A stretch of DNA of 64,000 nucleotides from Aeromonas tecta (GCF_000820185.1 NZ_CDCA01000039.1:30736-94735); one strand, 5' to 3'. Counted from the first letter of the stretch, positions 48,629 through 57,853 are shown. Numbers and translations are program-made. Notes: a model not told the origin generated them from the sequence alone.

Positions 48629-51184
48629 CTATTTCTTCATCAGCCCGAACGGGCCACGGCTTATCAGGGAGATCAGATGGGTCAGGGTTCTGGGCAGCAC
48701 CAACCGGCTGGTACAGAGCAGATAACGGGGCTCCCAGCGGGGGGAGAACTTCTCCTTGTAGCGCCGCAATCCCTGGAAGTTGTAGAAACGGCTGCCCCGG
48801 GTGAACAGGGTATTGCCAAGCCGCGCCCAGTAACCGCTCAAGGGGTGATCGTTGAAGCCCGACATGGGCGCCATGCCGAGATTGAAGCTGGCATAGCCCT
48901 CGGCCTTGCCCCACAGCAGCAGCTCGACGAACAGGAAGTCCATGATGGGCGCCGCCCCCGTGTCCATGCTGTAGCGCATCAGATCGATGGAGAGGCTCTC
49001 CTTGTTGTCGCTGACCCAGAGGTTGGCAAAGCCCACCACGTTACCGCCATGCCACACCAGAGCCGCCGGGCTGAGGCTGAGGTAATCTGGCTCGAAACTG
49101 CCCACCGAGAAGCCTTTCTCCTTGCCCTGTTTGCTCTGCAACCAGGTGTCGGAGATGGCCTTCAGACTGGGCAACAAGGCGGGAACCTTGTCCGCTGCCA
49201 CCACCTCGAAGATGAGCCCTTCCCGCTTGCCCTTGGCATGGCTCTGGCGCAGGTTGCGCAGTCGACTGCCGGCGAGATCGAACGCCTGTAGATCGACGAT
49301 GGCCTCCTCGCCGAGCTTGAACGGAATGAGGCCCAGATCCAGATAGAGCGGTAGATAACGGGCCGACACCTGATAGAACACCGGATTGACGTCTTGCTCA
49401 TCGCACAGTTCGCGGAACTGCCACAGCAGTTCCTCCACCAGCGAGGCGTGGCCGATGGGATCCCCCATCACTATCCAGCAGTTTCCCTCGACCCCGTACA
49501 TCAGGAAAGCCTCACCACCGGAGTGGAACAGCAAGGATTTATCGGCGAGCTGGGCCAGATAACCGTGGCCGCCCCCCTCACGAAGCACCAACGCCTGCGC
49601 CCTGGCCAGCTCCTCCTTGCTCGGCTTGTTGCCGGCAGCTCGCAAGGGAGCCAGCAACTGCGCCACCCCGACCACCGCCAGCACGGCAACCACGCTGCCC
49701 ATGGCGCGCAAACCACGAGATGCGGCCCCAGGACCATGGGCCGAGACATTGAGCCAGAGTGTGTGTTCGTACTCCACATGGCGATAGGAGAACAGCAGTA
49801 ACCACAGGGCGCCCAGCAGCACGGCGCCCACCGACATCAGCCAGGCCGGTGTGAACTGGGCATGCAGCAGGGATCCCTTGCGATAAAACAGTGAGCGACA
49901 GGGGGTGATGACGAGCAGGAAGAGCCCGAGCAACAGGGCCGACTCCCAGTCAAATCCCTTGAACAGCGAGAAGATCATGCCGAGCGCCAGCAGCCACTGG
50001 GTGGTCCGAAAGGCGGCATCTTGGCGCCGATAGAGGCTATGGGCCAGCAGGATCAGCAGCGCCCCGCTGACGCTGCCGAGCACATGAGACAACTCAAGCA
50101 GGTGCAGCGGCAGCACCTGCAGGAAGGTTTCAATGCGCTCGCGCATGGTCGGGATCATGCCGGAGCAGAGCAGCAGAGTACCGGCCGCGAAGGTGCCCAG
50201 GCTAATGAGGGCAGGCAAAAATTCACGCATGGCGGTCATGATGACCTGCAGCCGGGACCAGCGGGCCCGCTGCTGCAAGGCCTCCTGGCTCGCAAACAGC
50301 AGCAGGGCGCAGAGGAAGGGCAGCACGTAATAGGCGCAGCGGTAAATCAGCAAGGACGCCAGCAGCTTGTCCACCGGCAGATACTGGGCAAGCAGCAGGC
50401 TCATGCTCGCCTCGAATACCCCTATCCCGCCAGGCACATGGGCCAAGACCCCGAGAAAGCTGGAGAGTACGAAGGCGCTGAGCAGCACCGGATAGGAGAC
50501 AGTGTCGGCCGGCAGCAGCACATAGAGCACGGCGGCGGCGGCCATCCAGTCGAGCAGCGCGATCAGCAGTTGCAGCAGCCGGGTCTTGAAGGTGGGCAGG
50601 ATCACTTCATGACCACGCCAGGAGAGCGCCGGCTTGGGCCACAGCAGATACCCCAGCACGGCCAGCAGCGCCGCGCCACCAGCCAGCTGCAACACCCAGC
50701 CGCTCCACGCAGGCCAGCCTGGCAGCAAGGTGGCGCCCTGCCCCAGTAGCAAGGCGCCGCCCCCCCAGGCCAGCAGGCCGAGGAAGAAGGTGATGGAGCA
50801 AAACAAGATGACGCGGGCCACCTCCCCCGTACTGAGCCCGAGTGAGGAGTAGATCCGGTAGCGCACCGAGGAGCCGGTCAGCAGCGCAAACCCCAGGGTA
50901 TTGGAGAAGGTGTAGGCGATGAAGGAGGTCATCCCGACCTGTTGCCAGGGCAGCCGCTTGCCGAGCGTGCGCACCGCCAGCATGTCATAGCAGCAGAGGC
51001 AGCCGTAGCTGAGCAGGGTCAGCAACAGCGCGCCCCCCAGCTGCGGCAAGGGCTGGGACCAGATGGCCAGGCGGATGTCGTGCCAGTGCCAGAGGTGGGT
51101 CAAACGATACAACACGGTCAATGCCGCCCCCAGCAGCAGCAAGCTGCACAGAGGGCCTAGCCAGATCAACAGCTGACGCCGCAT
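48629..51184 (-). CDS. mprF: Lysyl-phosphatidylglycerol synthase/flippase MprF
   Basis: 851-residue bifunctional protein: N-terminal membrane flippase with about 14 helices (residues 1 to about 520) and a C-terminal cytosolic DUF2156 aminoacyl-PG synthase. LLLTLLSYGCLCCYDMLAVRTLG and FVLSSFLGVLAHVPGGIGVFEASM are flippase motifs; LADKSLLFHSGGEAFLMYGVEGNCWIVMGDPIG and FNLGMAPMSGFNDHPLSGYWARLGNTLFTRGSRFYNFQGLRRYKEKF belong to the synthase. It transfers lysine (or alanine) from tRNA to PG, reducing net charge and giving cationic peptide resistance. ATG at 51184 with AGGAA; upstream in-frame ATGs are less likely. Leads the mprF-acvB operon. Confidence 0.95.
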   Translation of the reverse strand: MRRQLLIWLGPLCSLLLLGAALTVLYRLTHLWHWHDIRLAIWSQPLPQLGGALLLTLLSYGCLCCYDMLAVRTLGKRLPWQQVGMTSFIAYTFSNTLGFALLTGSSVRYRIYSSLGLSTGEVARVILFCSITFFLGLLAWGGGALLLGQGATLLPGWPAWSGWVLQLAGGAALLAVLGYLLWPKPALSWRGHEVILPTFKTRLLQLLIALLDWMAAAAVLYVLLPADTVSYPVLLSAFVLSSFLGVLAHVPGGIGVFEASMSLLLAQYLPVDKLLASLLIYRCAYYVLPFLCALLLFASQEALQQRARWSRLQVIMTAMREFLPALISLGTFAAGTLLLCSGMIPTMRERIETFLQVLPLHLLELSHVLGSVSGALLILLAHSLYRRQDAAFRTTQWLLALGMIFSLFKGFDWESALLLGLFLLVITPCRSLFYRKGSLLHAQFTPAWLMSVGAVLLGALWLLLFSYRHVEYEHTLWLNVSAHGPGAASRGLRAMGSVVAVLAVVGVAQLLAPLRAAGNKPSKEELARAQALVLREGGGHGYLAQLADKSLLFHSGGEAFLMYGVEGNCWIVMGDPIGHASLVEELLWQFRELCDEQDVNPVFYQVSARYLPLYLDLGLIPFKLGEEAIVDLQAFDLAGSRLRNLRQSHAKGKREGLIFEVVAADKVPALLPSLKAISDTWLQSKQGKEKGFSVGSFEPDYLSLSPAALVWHGGNVVGFANLWVSDNKESLSIDLMRYSMDTGAAPIMDFLFVELLLWGKAEGYASFNLGMAPMSGFNDHPLSGYWARLGNTLFTRGSRFYNFQGLRRYKEKFSPRWEPRYLLCTSRLVLPRTLTHLISLISRGPFGLMKK

Positions 51185-51748
51185 TCGATATTCCTGTCGT
51201 GAGTGGAAATAACGGAAACACCCCATTGAGACTACTGGCAAGTCCGTCATGGGGGAAGATATACAATCCAAATGAGAACACGCTTTAATTCGGGTCAGCC
51301 TCTCCCCAGCCATTTCGTGACTGGGGAGCCGCCTCAGCCCCCGAGGTGGCGCCAGCCGGCCTCTGGTGTACCACCAAGCACCTCATTACCACCATGATTC
51401 ATCTGTAACTTTATGTACGACTCTCACGGCGCGAGCAGAAGCAGATTGCCACCGGCCAGGATCCAGGCTGATGTGGCGCCACATAGTCGATTGAACAATG
51501 CACGCTCAGGGTTGAATCATGCGCGCTCATATGACGGTGGGCTGGGCGCGGATGCCTCGTTGAGGACAAGAAATCAACGCCGTACAGGCCGGTAGCTGCT
51601 GAGCACAAAAGCCGATATGCGCGCGGCGAATGGCCACCGTTGCTGAAACAGCTGCTCTGTAGAGGTAGAGACCTTTTTGCGCTTCACCGAACACAGAAAG
51701 GGGCCCTTATTGGAACCCCTTGTTGGCAGGGAGCCTTGGCCTTGATGA
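51185..51748. other. Intergenic region upstream of mprF
   Basis: 564 bp with no supported gene. It holds the mprF promoter and the 3' end of the acid-shock-like gene. A perfect 14-bp palindrome ATGTGGCGCCACAT lies at 51471-51484. The imperfect GC-rich inverted repeat near 51700-51725 may end the acid-shock-like transcript. Confidence 0.5.
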
Positions 51749-51982
51749 TTAGGCCTTGGGCGCCTCTTTCATCACGGGTTTGGCCGCGGCCTCGGTGTGA
51801 TGATGTTTTTTATGGGCCTTCTTCACACTGCTCGTTGAGGCCGCCGGAGCTGCCTTGGCAGCATGAGGCGCGGGAGCTGCCTTGGTGACGGCTGGCGTCG
51901 TGACATCGGTGTTGGCGGCCATGGTAAAACCGGAGGTCAGGGCGAAGACGGCGGCCAGGCCCAGGGGGATCAGCTTTTTCAT
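51749..51982 (-). CDS. Acid-shock (Asr)-like small periplasmic protein
   Basis: 77 residues: signal peptide MKKLIPLGLAAVFALTSGFTMAAN, predicted cleavage after MAA, then a low-complexity Ala/Lys/His/Pro chain (TKAAPAPHAAKAAPAASTSSVKKAHKKHHHTEAAAKPVMKEAPKA). This composition and length resemble E. coli Asr, a periplasmic acid-shock protein that binds protons or aggregates. No domain can be assigned. The ATG at 51982 starts the signal peptide; GAGG is nine bases before. Close to mprF-acvB on the same strand, which is suggestive because lpiA-acvB is acid-induced in rhizobia. Confidence 0.65.
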   Translation of the reverse strand: MKKLIPLGLAAVFALTSGFTMAANTDVTTPAVTKAAPAPHAAKAAPAASTSSVKKAHKKHHHTEAAAKPVMKEAPKA

Positions 51983-52402
51983 GTTCAGGTACCTCGTTCG
52001 GGTGTGTGAGATGGAGCGCTTCTCCATGACATCAGCCTATGACGGTTCCAGACAGACTTCCGTGAGTGACTGGTGACGGTTTGTAACCGGATGTACTGCG
52101 CAGGTTTGCCTTTCCCCACCAGCCCATCCCGTCCATCTCAGGCCCATTCCCATCGGTGGCTTCGCTCTGACCCGCAGATGGTTTACCATTGGCGCCTCTT
52201 CGCCAGATGAGGGCGCGTGCCATCACTGGACATCATATTTTGTACCCGGCCACCCGCTGGTTTTTGTACCAAATCGGTGCGCGAGGGGCCGAGAGTGGCC
52301 CATGCATCCGCCGTATAACGAACAACATCCGCGCTGCAACCCCCTGTGAGTTGCTCTAAATAGACTATTATTTCAATTGCATAGACGATCACAGACCGAT
52401 AA
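51983..52402. other. Divergent spacer before sbcB
   Basis: 420 bp between the acid-shock-like gene and sbcB. Short frames lack ribosome binding sites. No named operator was recognised. Confidence 0.45.
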
Positions 52403-53830
52403 ATGAGCACACAAAAAAACAGCAGTCCGCAGCCCACATTTTACTTTCACGACTACGAGACCTTCGGCATCAGCCCGGCGCGGGACAGACCGGCGCAGTT
52501 CGCCGGCATTCGCACCGACGCGGATTTCAACGTCATCGGCGAGCCGCTGGTTATCTACTGCAAGCCGCCGGCGGATTATCTGCCCGAGCCCGAGGCCTGC
52601 CTCATCACCGGCATCACGCCGCAAAAAGCGATGAAAGACGGGCTGTGCGAGGCCGATTTTATTCGCCAGATCCACGAGCAGTTTGCAACGCCGAATACTT
52701 GCGTGCTGGGCTATAACAGCATTCGCTTCGATGACGAAGTGACCCGCTACACCCTCTATCGCAACTTCTATGACCCCTACGCTTACGCCTGGCAAAACGG
52801 CAACTCCCGCTGGGACATCCTCGACATGCTGCGGGCCTGCTATGCCCTGCGCCCGGAGGGGATCACCTGGGCCTTCGATGAAGAGGGCAAGCCGAGCTTT
52901 AGACTCGAAAAATTGACGGTGGCCAACGGCGTCGCCCACGCCAATGCCCACGATGCCCTCTCGGATGTGCTAGCCACCATTGAACTGACCAAGCTGGTCA
53001 AGCAAGCCCAGCCCAAGCTGTTTGACTACCTGTTTGCCCTGCGCAACAAGAACAAGGTCAAGGCGTTGATCGATGTAGTGACCATGAAGCCGCTGGTGCA
53101 TGTCTCCGGCATGTTCTCCCCCTGGCAGGGCTGCGTCAGTTGGGTATCACCGCTGGCCTGGCACCCCACTAACCAGAACGCGGTGATCATGGTGGATCTC
53201 ACCCGGGATCCGACCCCGCTGATTGAGCTCTCCAGCGACGAGATCCGCGAGCGGCTCTACACCAAAAAGGATGAGCTGGGGGACTTGGCAGGCATTCCGG
53301 TGAAACTGGTGCACATCAACAAGTGCCCGGTGCTGGCCCCCGCCGCCACCCTGACGGCGGAGCGTGCGGACGAGCTCGGCGTCGACCGGGAGCAGTGCCG
53401 CAAGAGCCTGGATCTGCTGCGGGCCCATCCCGAGGTGCGGGAGAAGCTGGTCGAGGTGTTCAATCAGGAGTTTGCCGGCAACAACGATGGCGACCCCGAT
53501 ACCCAGCTCTACGCCGGCTTCTTCGGCCAGGGTGACAAGGCGGCTATGGAGTTGATCCGCGCCACCCCGGCCGAGCTGCTGGGGGAGCGGGAATTTGCCT
53601 TCAGCGATCCGCGCCTGCCCCAGATGCTGTTTCGTTACCGCGCCCGCAACTGGCCGCATACCCTGAGCGAGGCGGAGCAGAAACGCTGGCGCCTGCACTG
53701 CAGCGACTACTTCAGCAGCCGTCTGCCGGACTACGCGCCGCGCCTCGAGGCACTGGCGGAGCAGAATCAGGGGAACGAACGGAACTTTGCCATCCTCAAG
53801 AGCCTCTATCACTACCTCGAAGATCTCTGA
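52403..53830 (+). CDS. sbcB: Exodeoxyribonuclease I
   Basis: 3'-5' single-strand exonuclease used in recombination and mismatch repair; 475 residues like E. coli. DEDD exonuclease motifs: FYFHDYETFGISPARDRPAQFAGIR (Asp/Glu near 16-18), ITPQKA..NTCVLGYNSIRFDDEVTR (Asp near 112) and AHANAHDALSDVLATIEL (Asp near 190). The C-terminal part has the SH3-like and Exonuc_X-T_C domains. SsB interaction is expected for the family. Single gene, divergent from the acid-shock-like gene. Confidence 0.97.
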   Translation: MSTQKNSSPQPTFYFHDYETFGISPARDRPAQFAGIRTDADFNVIGEPLVIYCKPPADYLPEPEACLITGITPQKAMKDGLCEADFIRQIHEQFATPNTCVLGYNSIRFDDEVTRYTLYRNFYDPYAYAWQNGNSRWDILDMLRACYALRPEGITWAFDEEGKPSFRLEKLTVANGVAHANAHDALSDVLATIELTKLVKQAQPKLFDYLFALRNKNKVKALIDVVTMKPLVHVSGMFSPWQGCVSWVSPLAWHPTNQNAVIMVDLTRDPTPLIELSSDEIRERLYTKKDELGDLAGIPVKLVHINKCPVLAPAATLTAERADELGVDREQCRKSLDLLRAHPEVREKLVEVFNQEFAGNNDGDPDTQLYAGFFGQGDKAAMELIRATPAELLGEREFAFSDPRLPQMLFRYRARNWPHTLSEAEQKRWRLHCSDYFSSRLPDYAPRLEALAEQNQGNERNFAILKSLYHYLEDL

Positions 53831-53973
53831 GATGTGAGCGATTTCACAGTTAAATGTCGGTAAGCTTCTGTTGCCCAAGACATAATGGGATGGGAGCCAA
53901 GACTCCTGATAGTTTGGTTATTTATATGGCAGGCATGGATGCCTGTGTTCCACCCTTGGGGGCCACTGATTTG

Positions 53974-54480
53974 ATGCGTTTAGGATTCTCTGCTGTCGCG
54001 CTCGTCGCCTGCGCCTTGCTTCCCGCCAGCGCCATGGCCGGGGTGCGTTTCGAGGTGCCGGACTATCTGCTGCGCCTGCCGGAGCAGACCTATCAGCTGA
54101 TAGAGAGCAACTTCAGCACGCTCTACAAGCAGACCGACTTCACTCCCCAGATCACCAACAGCTACTTCAACCACTCCGATCTCTACCGCTTCGCCGGGAT
54201 CCCGCTCGCGATCACCCCGCAGAACGGCTTCCAGTTGGAAGTATTCGGTCAGCTCTACAACAAGTCGTCCCAGATCTATGCCCAGATGAGCGAGGATCTC
54301 TCCCTCTATCGCACCCTGCGGGCCGACATGATGGGCGATCAGAGTGATGAGATCGCCATCGGCATGGGACTGGGTATTCCCCTGAGCGCCAGCCTGACCG
54401 TCAAGGCGCTGCTGTCCAGCAACGAGATCCCGGGTTATGGCTCGTCGAACTATGCCGTCGGGGTGGAGTGGCACTTCTAG
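53974..54480 (+). CDS. Small exported protein, possibly outer membrane
   Basis: 168 residues beginning MRLGFSAVALVACALLPASAMAG, a Sec signal peptide with cleavage after AMA. The mature chain has alternating hydrophobic/polar stretches (GVRFEVPDYLLRLPEQTYQL, IPLAITPQNGFQLEVFGQLYN, LGIPLSASLTVKALL) and ends in GVEWHF, a terminal Phe typical of outer-membrane beta-barrels. I do not recognise a family. Start choice is uncertain: longer in-frame ATGs exist at 53926 and upstream, but only 53974 starts a signal peptide. Downstream of sbcB; ends before a terminator. Confidence 0.6.
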   Translation: MRLGFSAVALVACALLPASAMAGVRFEVPDYLLRLPEQTYQLIESNFSTLYKQTDFTPQITNSYFNHSDLYRFAGIPLAITPQNGFQLEVFGQLYNKSSQIYAQMSEDLSLYRTLRADMMGDQSDEIAIGMGLGIPLSASLTVKALLSSNEIPGYGSSNYAVGVEWHF

Positions 54481-54506
54481 GGCGACTGAGGTTCTCAATA
54501 TTCACT

Positions 54507-54534
54507 AAAAAAGGCTCCCGTGGGAGCCTTTGTA
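54507..54534. terminator. Terminator between the exported protein and GH36 genes
   Basis: AAAAAAGGCTCCC/GGGAGCCTTTGT hairpin, usable from both sides. Confidence 0.75.
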
Positions 54535-54550
54535 TCTACCTAAGCTGCCT

Positions 54551-56266
54551 TTAACGGTACACCAGCACCCTGCCTTGCCCCACTTGCAGCGAAATATGCT
54601 GCCCCAGCGGGCGCTCGTCCCAGAAGTCCAGGGCCCCTGCCGGCACCTCGACCTCCCTCTCACCATCATCCCAGTTGAACAGGCAGAGCAGCTCGCCGCC
54701 ATCGGGTAGTGTCACCCGGCCACGGCTGAAACTCATGTCATCGAAGCGGGCCGCTGGGGTACGTGCCTCGCACAGGGCCAGCAACTTACGCAGTTGCCCC
54801 GCCTGAACCTCATCCAGATCTCGCAACCTGTCCCCCGCCAGCACCATGCCGCCGCTCGCCACCAGGGCGGCGAGGTGGAACTGGTAGTCCGCCTCGCTGG
54901 CCTGCTGGCTCGGCAAGTCACGCAGACAGACGCAGTCCGGATCCAGCGCCCACAGCCGATCGCTTTGCCAGGCGCGGCAGAAGGCTTCCCGCGCAATCTG
55001 GCGAAAACGCGGGCCATGGCGCTCCACGTCGTCACTCACCCGCATGCCGTGCACCAGGCCAAGGCTCGGCCAAATGGGGGCGTTGCAGCCGAGCAGGAAG
55101 GCGCCTTCCCCGGCCCCGCGCAGCACCGCCGCCATGCCGCGGCGATAGGCCTCGACTCTGGTCGCGGAAGGGTCGTGGAACTGGCCGCCGTGGATGGCAC
55201 CCCAGAAGTTCGCATCCAGCTTGAAGTAGTGAATGCCCCACTGCTGGCGCAGGGTGCGAAACACCCGCTCGAGGTGAGCCTGCACCTCGGGGTGGGTGCC
55301 ATCCAGCACATACCAGGGGGTGCAGCGCCAGCCGCCATAGGTGACCCGCTCGGAGGGCAGCGGCAGGCCGTCATCCCCCTTCACGAACCAGTCGGGATGA
55401 TCCTGAAACACCTGGGAGCCCGGCTCTGCGATAAAGGGGGCGACCCAGAGCGCCGGCTCGCAGCCCGCGGCGTGGATCTCGCGGGCGAGCGCCGCCACGC
55501 CCTGCTCGAATTTGGCAGATGGGGTGAGCCAGTCCCCCATCTTCGCCTGATAGCCGTCGTCGATCTGCACGTAGCGCAGGGCCGGGAAGCGTTCGGCCCG
55601 CACCGCCAGGTTCTCGCGAATGTCCGCCGCGCTCACCTCCGCATAGTAGTGATACCAGGAGCACCAGCCACTGGGGCGGGTCGACACGCTGTCGACCAAG
55701 CTGCCGTGCTCGGCCTCGATATGGGTCGCAAGCGCGGCCAGCAGGGCCTCCCTGTCCGGCCCCTCCAGGCAGAGCAGGGCTTCACTCTGCCAATGCTGAC
55801 CCGGGGCCAGGGTTCGTCCCTCGCCGTTCATCAGGATCTGCAAACGGCCGCTAGGGTAGAGCCGGAACTCGCCGCCAAAGCGCTGGCAGCTGGCAAACGC
55901 CAGCAACAGCCAGCCTGCGGCCTGCTCTACCAGCAGCAAGTTGTGAACCGTGTGATAACCCTGATCCGCCGTGATGCGATAGGCGCTTGAATCCGGGCTG
56001 CGCCCGACTGGCTGCGGGGCCTGCCAGCTGCCCATGGTCTGGGCCAGCATCTGGAACCCTTCCCCGTAGATGGCCGCCGCGGGGTCGATACCGAGCTCAC
56101 CATCAAACAGCAGCCAGTCATGCACCGCCTGGGGCGCGGCGCCGGTGTTGTCGAGCCGCACCCGACACAGGGGACCATCCCAAGCGGGGGTTTGCAGCAG
56201 CCAGGAATTGGGGGCGGGATCGGCGGGCAGTTGGCGCAGCCGGGACAAGATCGAGGGGGTCGACAT
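54551..56266 (-). CDS. GH36 alpha-galactosidase-like enzyme
   Basis: 571 residues. Clan GH-D signature: WCSWYHYYAEVS near 205, LRYVQIDDGYQAKMGDW near 235, nucleophile Asp in IHYFKLDANFWGA near 349, and acid/base Asp in GMRVSDDVERHG near 408, as in GH36 alpha-galactosidases and N-acetylgalactosaminidases. The shorter length (bacterial GH36 are usually about 700) suggests a reduced N-terminal beta domain. No signal peptide, so cytoplasmic. Specific substrate (raffinose-type sugars, galactosyl or GalNAc glycans) is unknown. Isolated: no transporter or regulator gene adjoins it. Confidence 0.82.
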   Translation of the reverse strand: MSTPSILSRLRQLPADPAPNSWLLQTPAWDGPLCRVRLDNTGAAPQAVHDWLLFDGELGIDPAAAIYGEGFQMLAQTMGSWQAPQPVGRSPDSSAYRITADQGYHTVHNLLLVEQAAGWLLLAFASCQRFGGEFRLYPSGRLQILMNGEGRTLAPGQHWQSEALLCLEGPDREALLAALATHIEAEHGSLVDSVSTRPSGWCSWYHYYAEVSAADIRENLAVRAERFPALRYVQIDDGYQAKMGDWLTPSAKFEQGVAALAREIHAAGCEPALWVAPFIAEPGSQVFQDHPDWFVKGDDGLPLPSERVTYGGWRCTPWYVLDGTHPEVQAHLERVFRTLRQQWGIHYFKLDANFWGAIHGGQFHDPSATRVEAYRRGMAAVLRGAGEGAFLLGCNAPIWPSLGLVHGMRVSDDVERHGPRFRQIAREAFCRAWQSDRLWALDPDCVCLRDLPSQQASEADYQFHLAALVASGGMVLAGDRLRDLDEVQAGQLRKLLALCEARTPAARFDDMSFSRGRVTLPDGGELLCLFNWDDGEREVEVPAGALDFWDERPLGQHISLQVGQGRVLVYR

Positions 56267-56419
56267 GGGATCTCCTTCTTATGAATGGGAACGATATTTC
56301 TGATGGATGGAAACGACGCTGGCGCCATTGTATCCCCTATGGGTCAGTTGACCCTGTCCTGCGCCCCCTGCGTTCTGCTAAACTGCGACCTCGCTCACAG
56401 TTGCCAAGATGAGGCCCCA

Positions 56420-56779
56420 GTGCTGTTTCAACGCGCCTTGCGCTACCTTCGTGATTTCATGGTCATCATCGCCTGCCTGCTGGCAGGCAAAGCCCTGGCA
56501 GCCCTGCTGCCCTTCGCCTTCCCCGGCAGCATCATCGGCATGTTGCTGCTGTTCGTGCTGCTCTCGATGCAACTCGTCAAACTGCACTGGGTCGAGCAAG
56601 GCGCCGGTCTGCTGCTGCGCCACATGGGGGTGCTATTCGTGCCGGTGGCAGTCGGGCTGGTGGCCTGGCTCGAGCCGCTGCGCCAATCCTTCGGCCTCAT
56701 TCTGCTGTGCGTGGTGCTTGGCATCGTGCTGATCCTCGCCACCGTCGGCCACCTCTATCAGAGGATGAACAAACAATGA
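56420..56779 (+). CDS. CidA/LrgA family protein (YohJ-like)
   Basis: 119-residue membrane protein with four helices; holin-like CidA/LrgA family, recalling E. coli YohJ: VLFQRALRYLRDFMVIIACLLAGKALAALLPFAFPGSIIGMLLLFVLLSMQL. Start is a GTG at 56420, which has GAGG at 56411-56414 and aligns with YohJ; the open frame extends upstream without a site. Proposed roles are murein hydrolase control or export of pyruvate/short acids with LrgB. Overlaps the lrgB-like gene by four bases (ATGA), so the two are coupled. Confidence 0.85.
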   Translation: MLFQRALRYLRDFMVIIACLLAGKALAALLPFAFPGSIIGMLLLFVLLSMQLVKLHWVEQGAGLLLRHMGVLFVPVAVGLVAWLEPLRQSFGLILLCVVLGIVLILATVGHLYQRMNKQ

Positions 56780-57462
56780 TGTTCTGGTTTGCTATACCCC
56801 TGACCCTGGCGCTCTATTTCGCTACCCGAGCCCTCTATCGCCGCCTGCCCTGGCCCATCATCAACCCGGTGCTGATCCCGACCTCTGTCATCATCGCCAT
56901 CCTGCTCGTCTTCAATCTGCCGCTGGATCAGTACCAGCACGGCAGCTTCCCCATCACCGCCTTGCTCGAACCCGCGGTGGTGGCGCTGGCACTGCCGCTC
57001 TATCAGCAGGCGCGCCAGATCCAGGCCAAGCTCAAGCCCATCCTGCTCTGCACCCTGGCCTCCGTGCTGATCTCGGTCTGCACCACCTTGATCATCGGCC
57101 ATGCCATGGGAGCGGATCCGGCGCTCCTGGCATCGCTCGCCACCAAGTCCATCACCACCCCGCTCGCCATGAGCGTCAGCCAGTCGCTTGGCGGCATTCC
57201 CGCCATCGCCGCCGCCGTGGTGGTGGTGGTCGGGATCATAGGCGCGCTCATCGGCTACCCCCTGCTCAAGTTGATGCGGGTCACCGATCCCGAGGCCCAG
57301 GGGCTCGCCATGGGGGCCTGCGCCCACGCCATCGGCACTGCCACCTCCGCCGAGAAGGGGATCACCCAGGGCGCCTTCTCGTCGCTCGCCATGGTGGTGT
57401 GCGGGGTGCTGACCGCCGCCGTCGCCCCCCTGCTGTTTGCCATTTATCACTGGCTCAGCTGA
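56776..57462 (+). CDS. LrgB family protein (YohK-like)
   Basis: 228-residue membrane protein with about six helices. LLEPAVVALALPLYQQARQIQAKLKPIL near 65-95, SLATKSITTPLAMSVSQSLGGIPAIAAA near 125-155 and GLAMGACAHAIGTATSAEKGITQGAFSSLAM near 185-215 are signature LrgB/CidB segments. ATG at 56776 overlaps the preceding stop; a second ATG at 56779 is possible. LrgAB pairs are implicated in autolysis control and, in some species, pyruvate or glycolate transport. Followed by a moderate hairpin before cdd. Confidence 0.9.
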   Translation: MMFWFAIPLTLALYFATRALYRRLPWPIINPVLIPTSVIIAILLVFNLPLDQYQHGSFPITALLEPAVVALALPLYQQARQIQAKLKPILLCTLASVLISVCTTLIIGHAMGADPALLASLATKSITTPLAMSVSQSLGGIPAIAAAVVVVVGIIGALIGYPLLKLMRVTDPEAQGLAMGACAHAIGTATSAEKGITQGAFSSLAMVVCGVLTAAVAPLLFAIYHWLS

Positions 57463-57588
57463 GCAGCCAATCCGGACGTCGCAAGAGGGGCGGCGCAGGG
57501 CATTCTCACTCGCTCTGCAGCAGCCGCCCATCACTCCCCCGCAGCGGTTTGCACGCGATCACAAGTTGTCGGATGCCAAGGCAAACAT

Positions 57589-57616
57589 GCCGCCGCCCCA
57601 GTGGCGGCCTGTTTTT
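57589..57616 (+). terminator. Probable terminator after the lrgAB pair
   Basis: GCCGCC/GGCGGC stem with an 8-base loop, then CTGTTTTT, in the 391-bp spacer before cdd. No gene seen in the spacer. Confidence 0.5.
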
Positions 57617-57780
57617 GCCGCGCGTTGCCCATGCGCCGCCTCAATGCGCAGTGCCACGGATTAACCCATTCTCAACCGAGCCTAGCGGCCCGCGCCATCT
57701 GCGAGCTGGCGCACAGATTGCACATAAATTGCGAAAGACAAAAGTTTCCTTTAACATCCCCTGCCCTTTGCCCACCAAGG

Positions 57781-57796
57781 CGTGAGCGCGCTCACA
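57781..57796 (+). promoter_or_regulatory. CRP site of the cdd promoter
   Basis: CGTGAGCGCGCTCACA matches TGTGA-N6-TCACA at nine of ten positions. Its centre, 57788.5, is 41.5 bases before a start predicted at 57830 from a TACAAT -10 hexamer at 57818-57823: class II CRP activation geometry. cdd is CRP/CytR-controlled in E. coli. A CytR site was not identified. Confidence 0.82.
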
Positions 57797-57853
57797 CAAT
57801 TCACCGCGCTTGCTCCCTACAATGGCCCCCCAATTGGCCTTTGAGGACACAGT

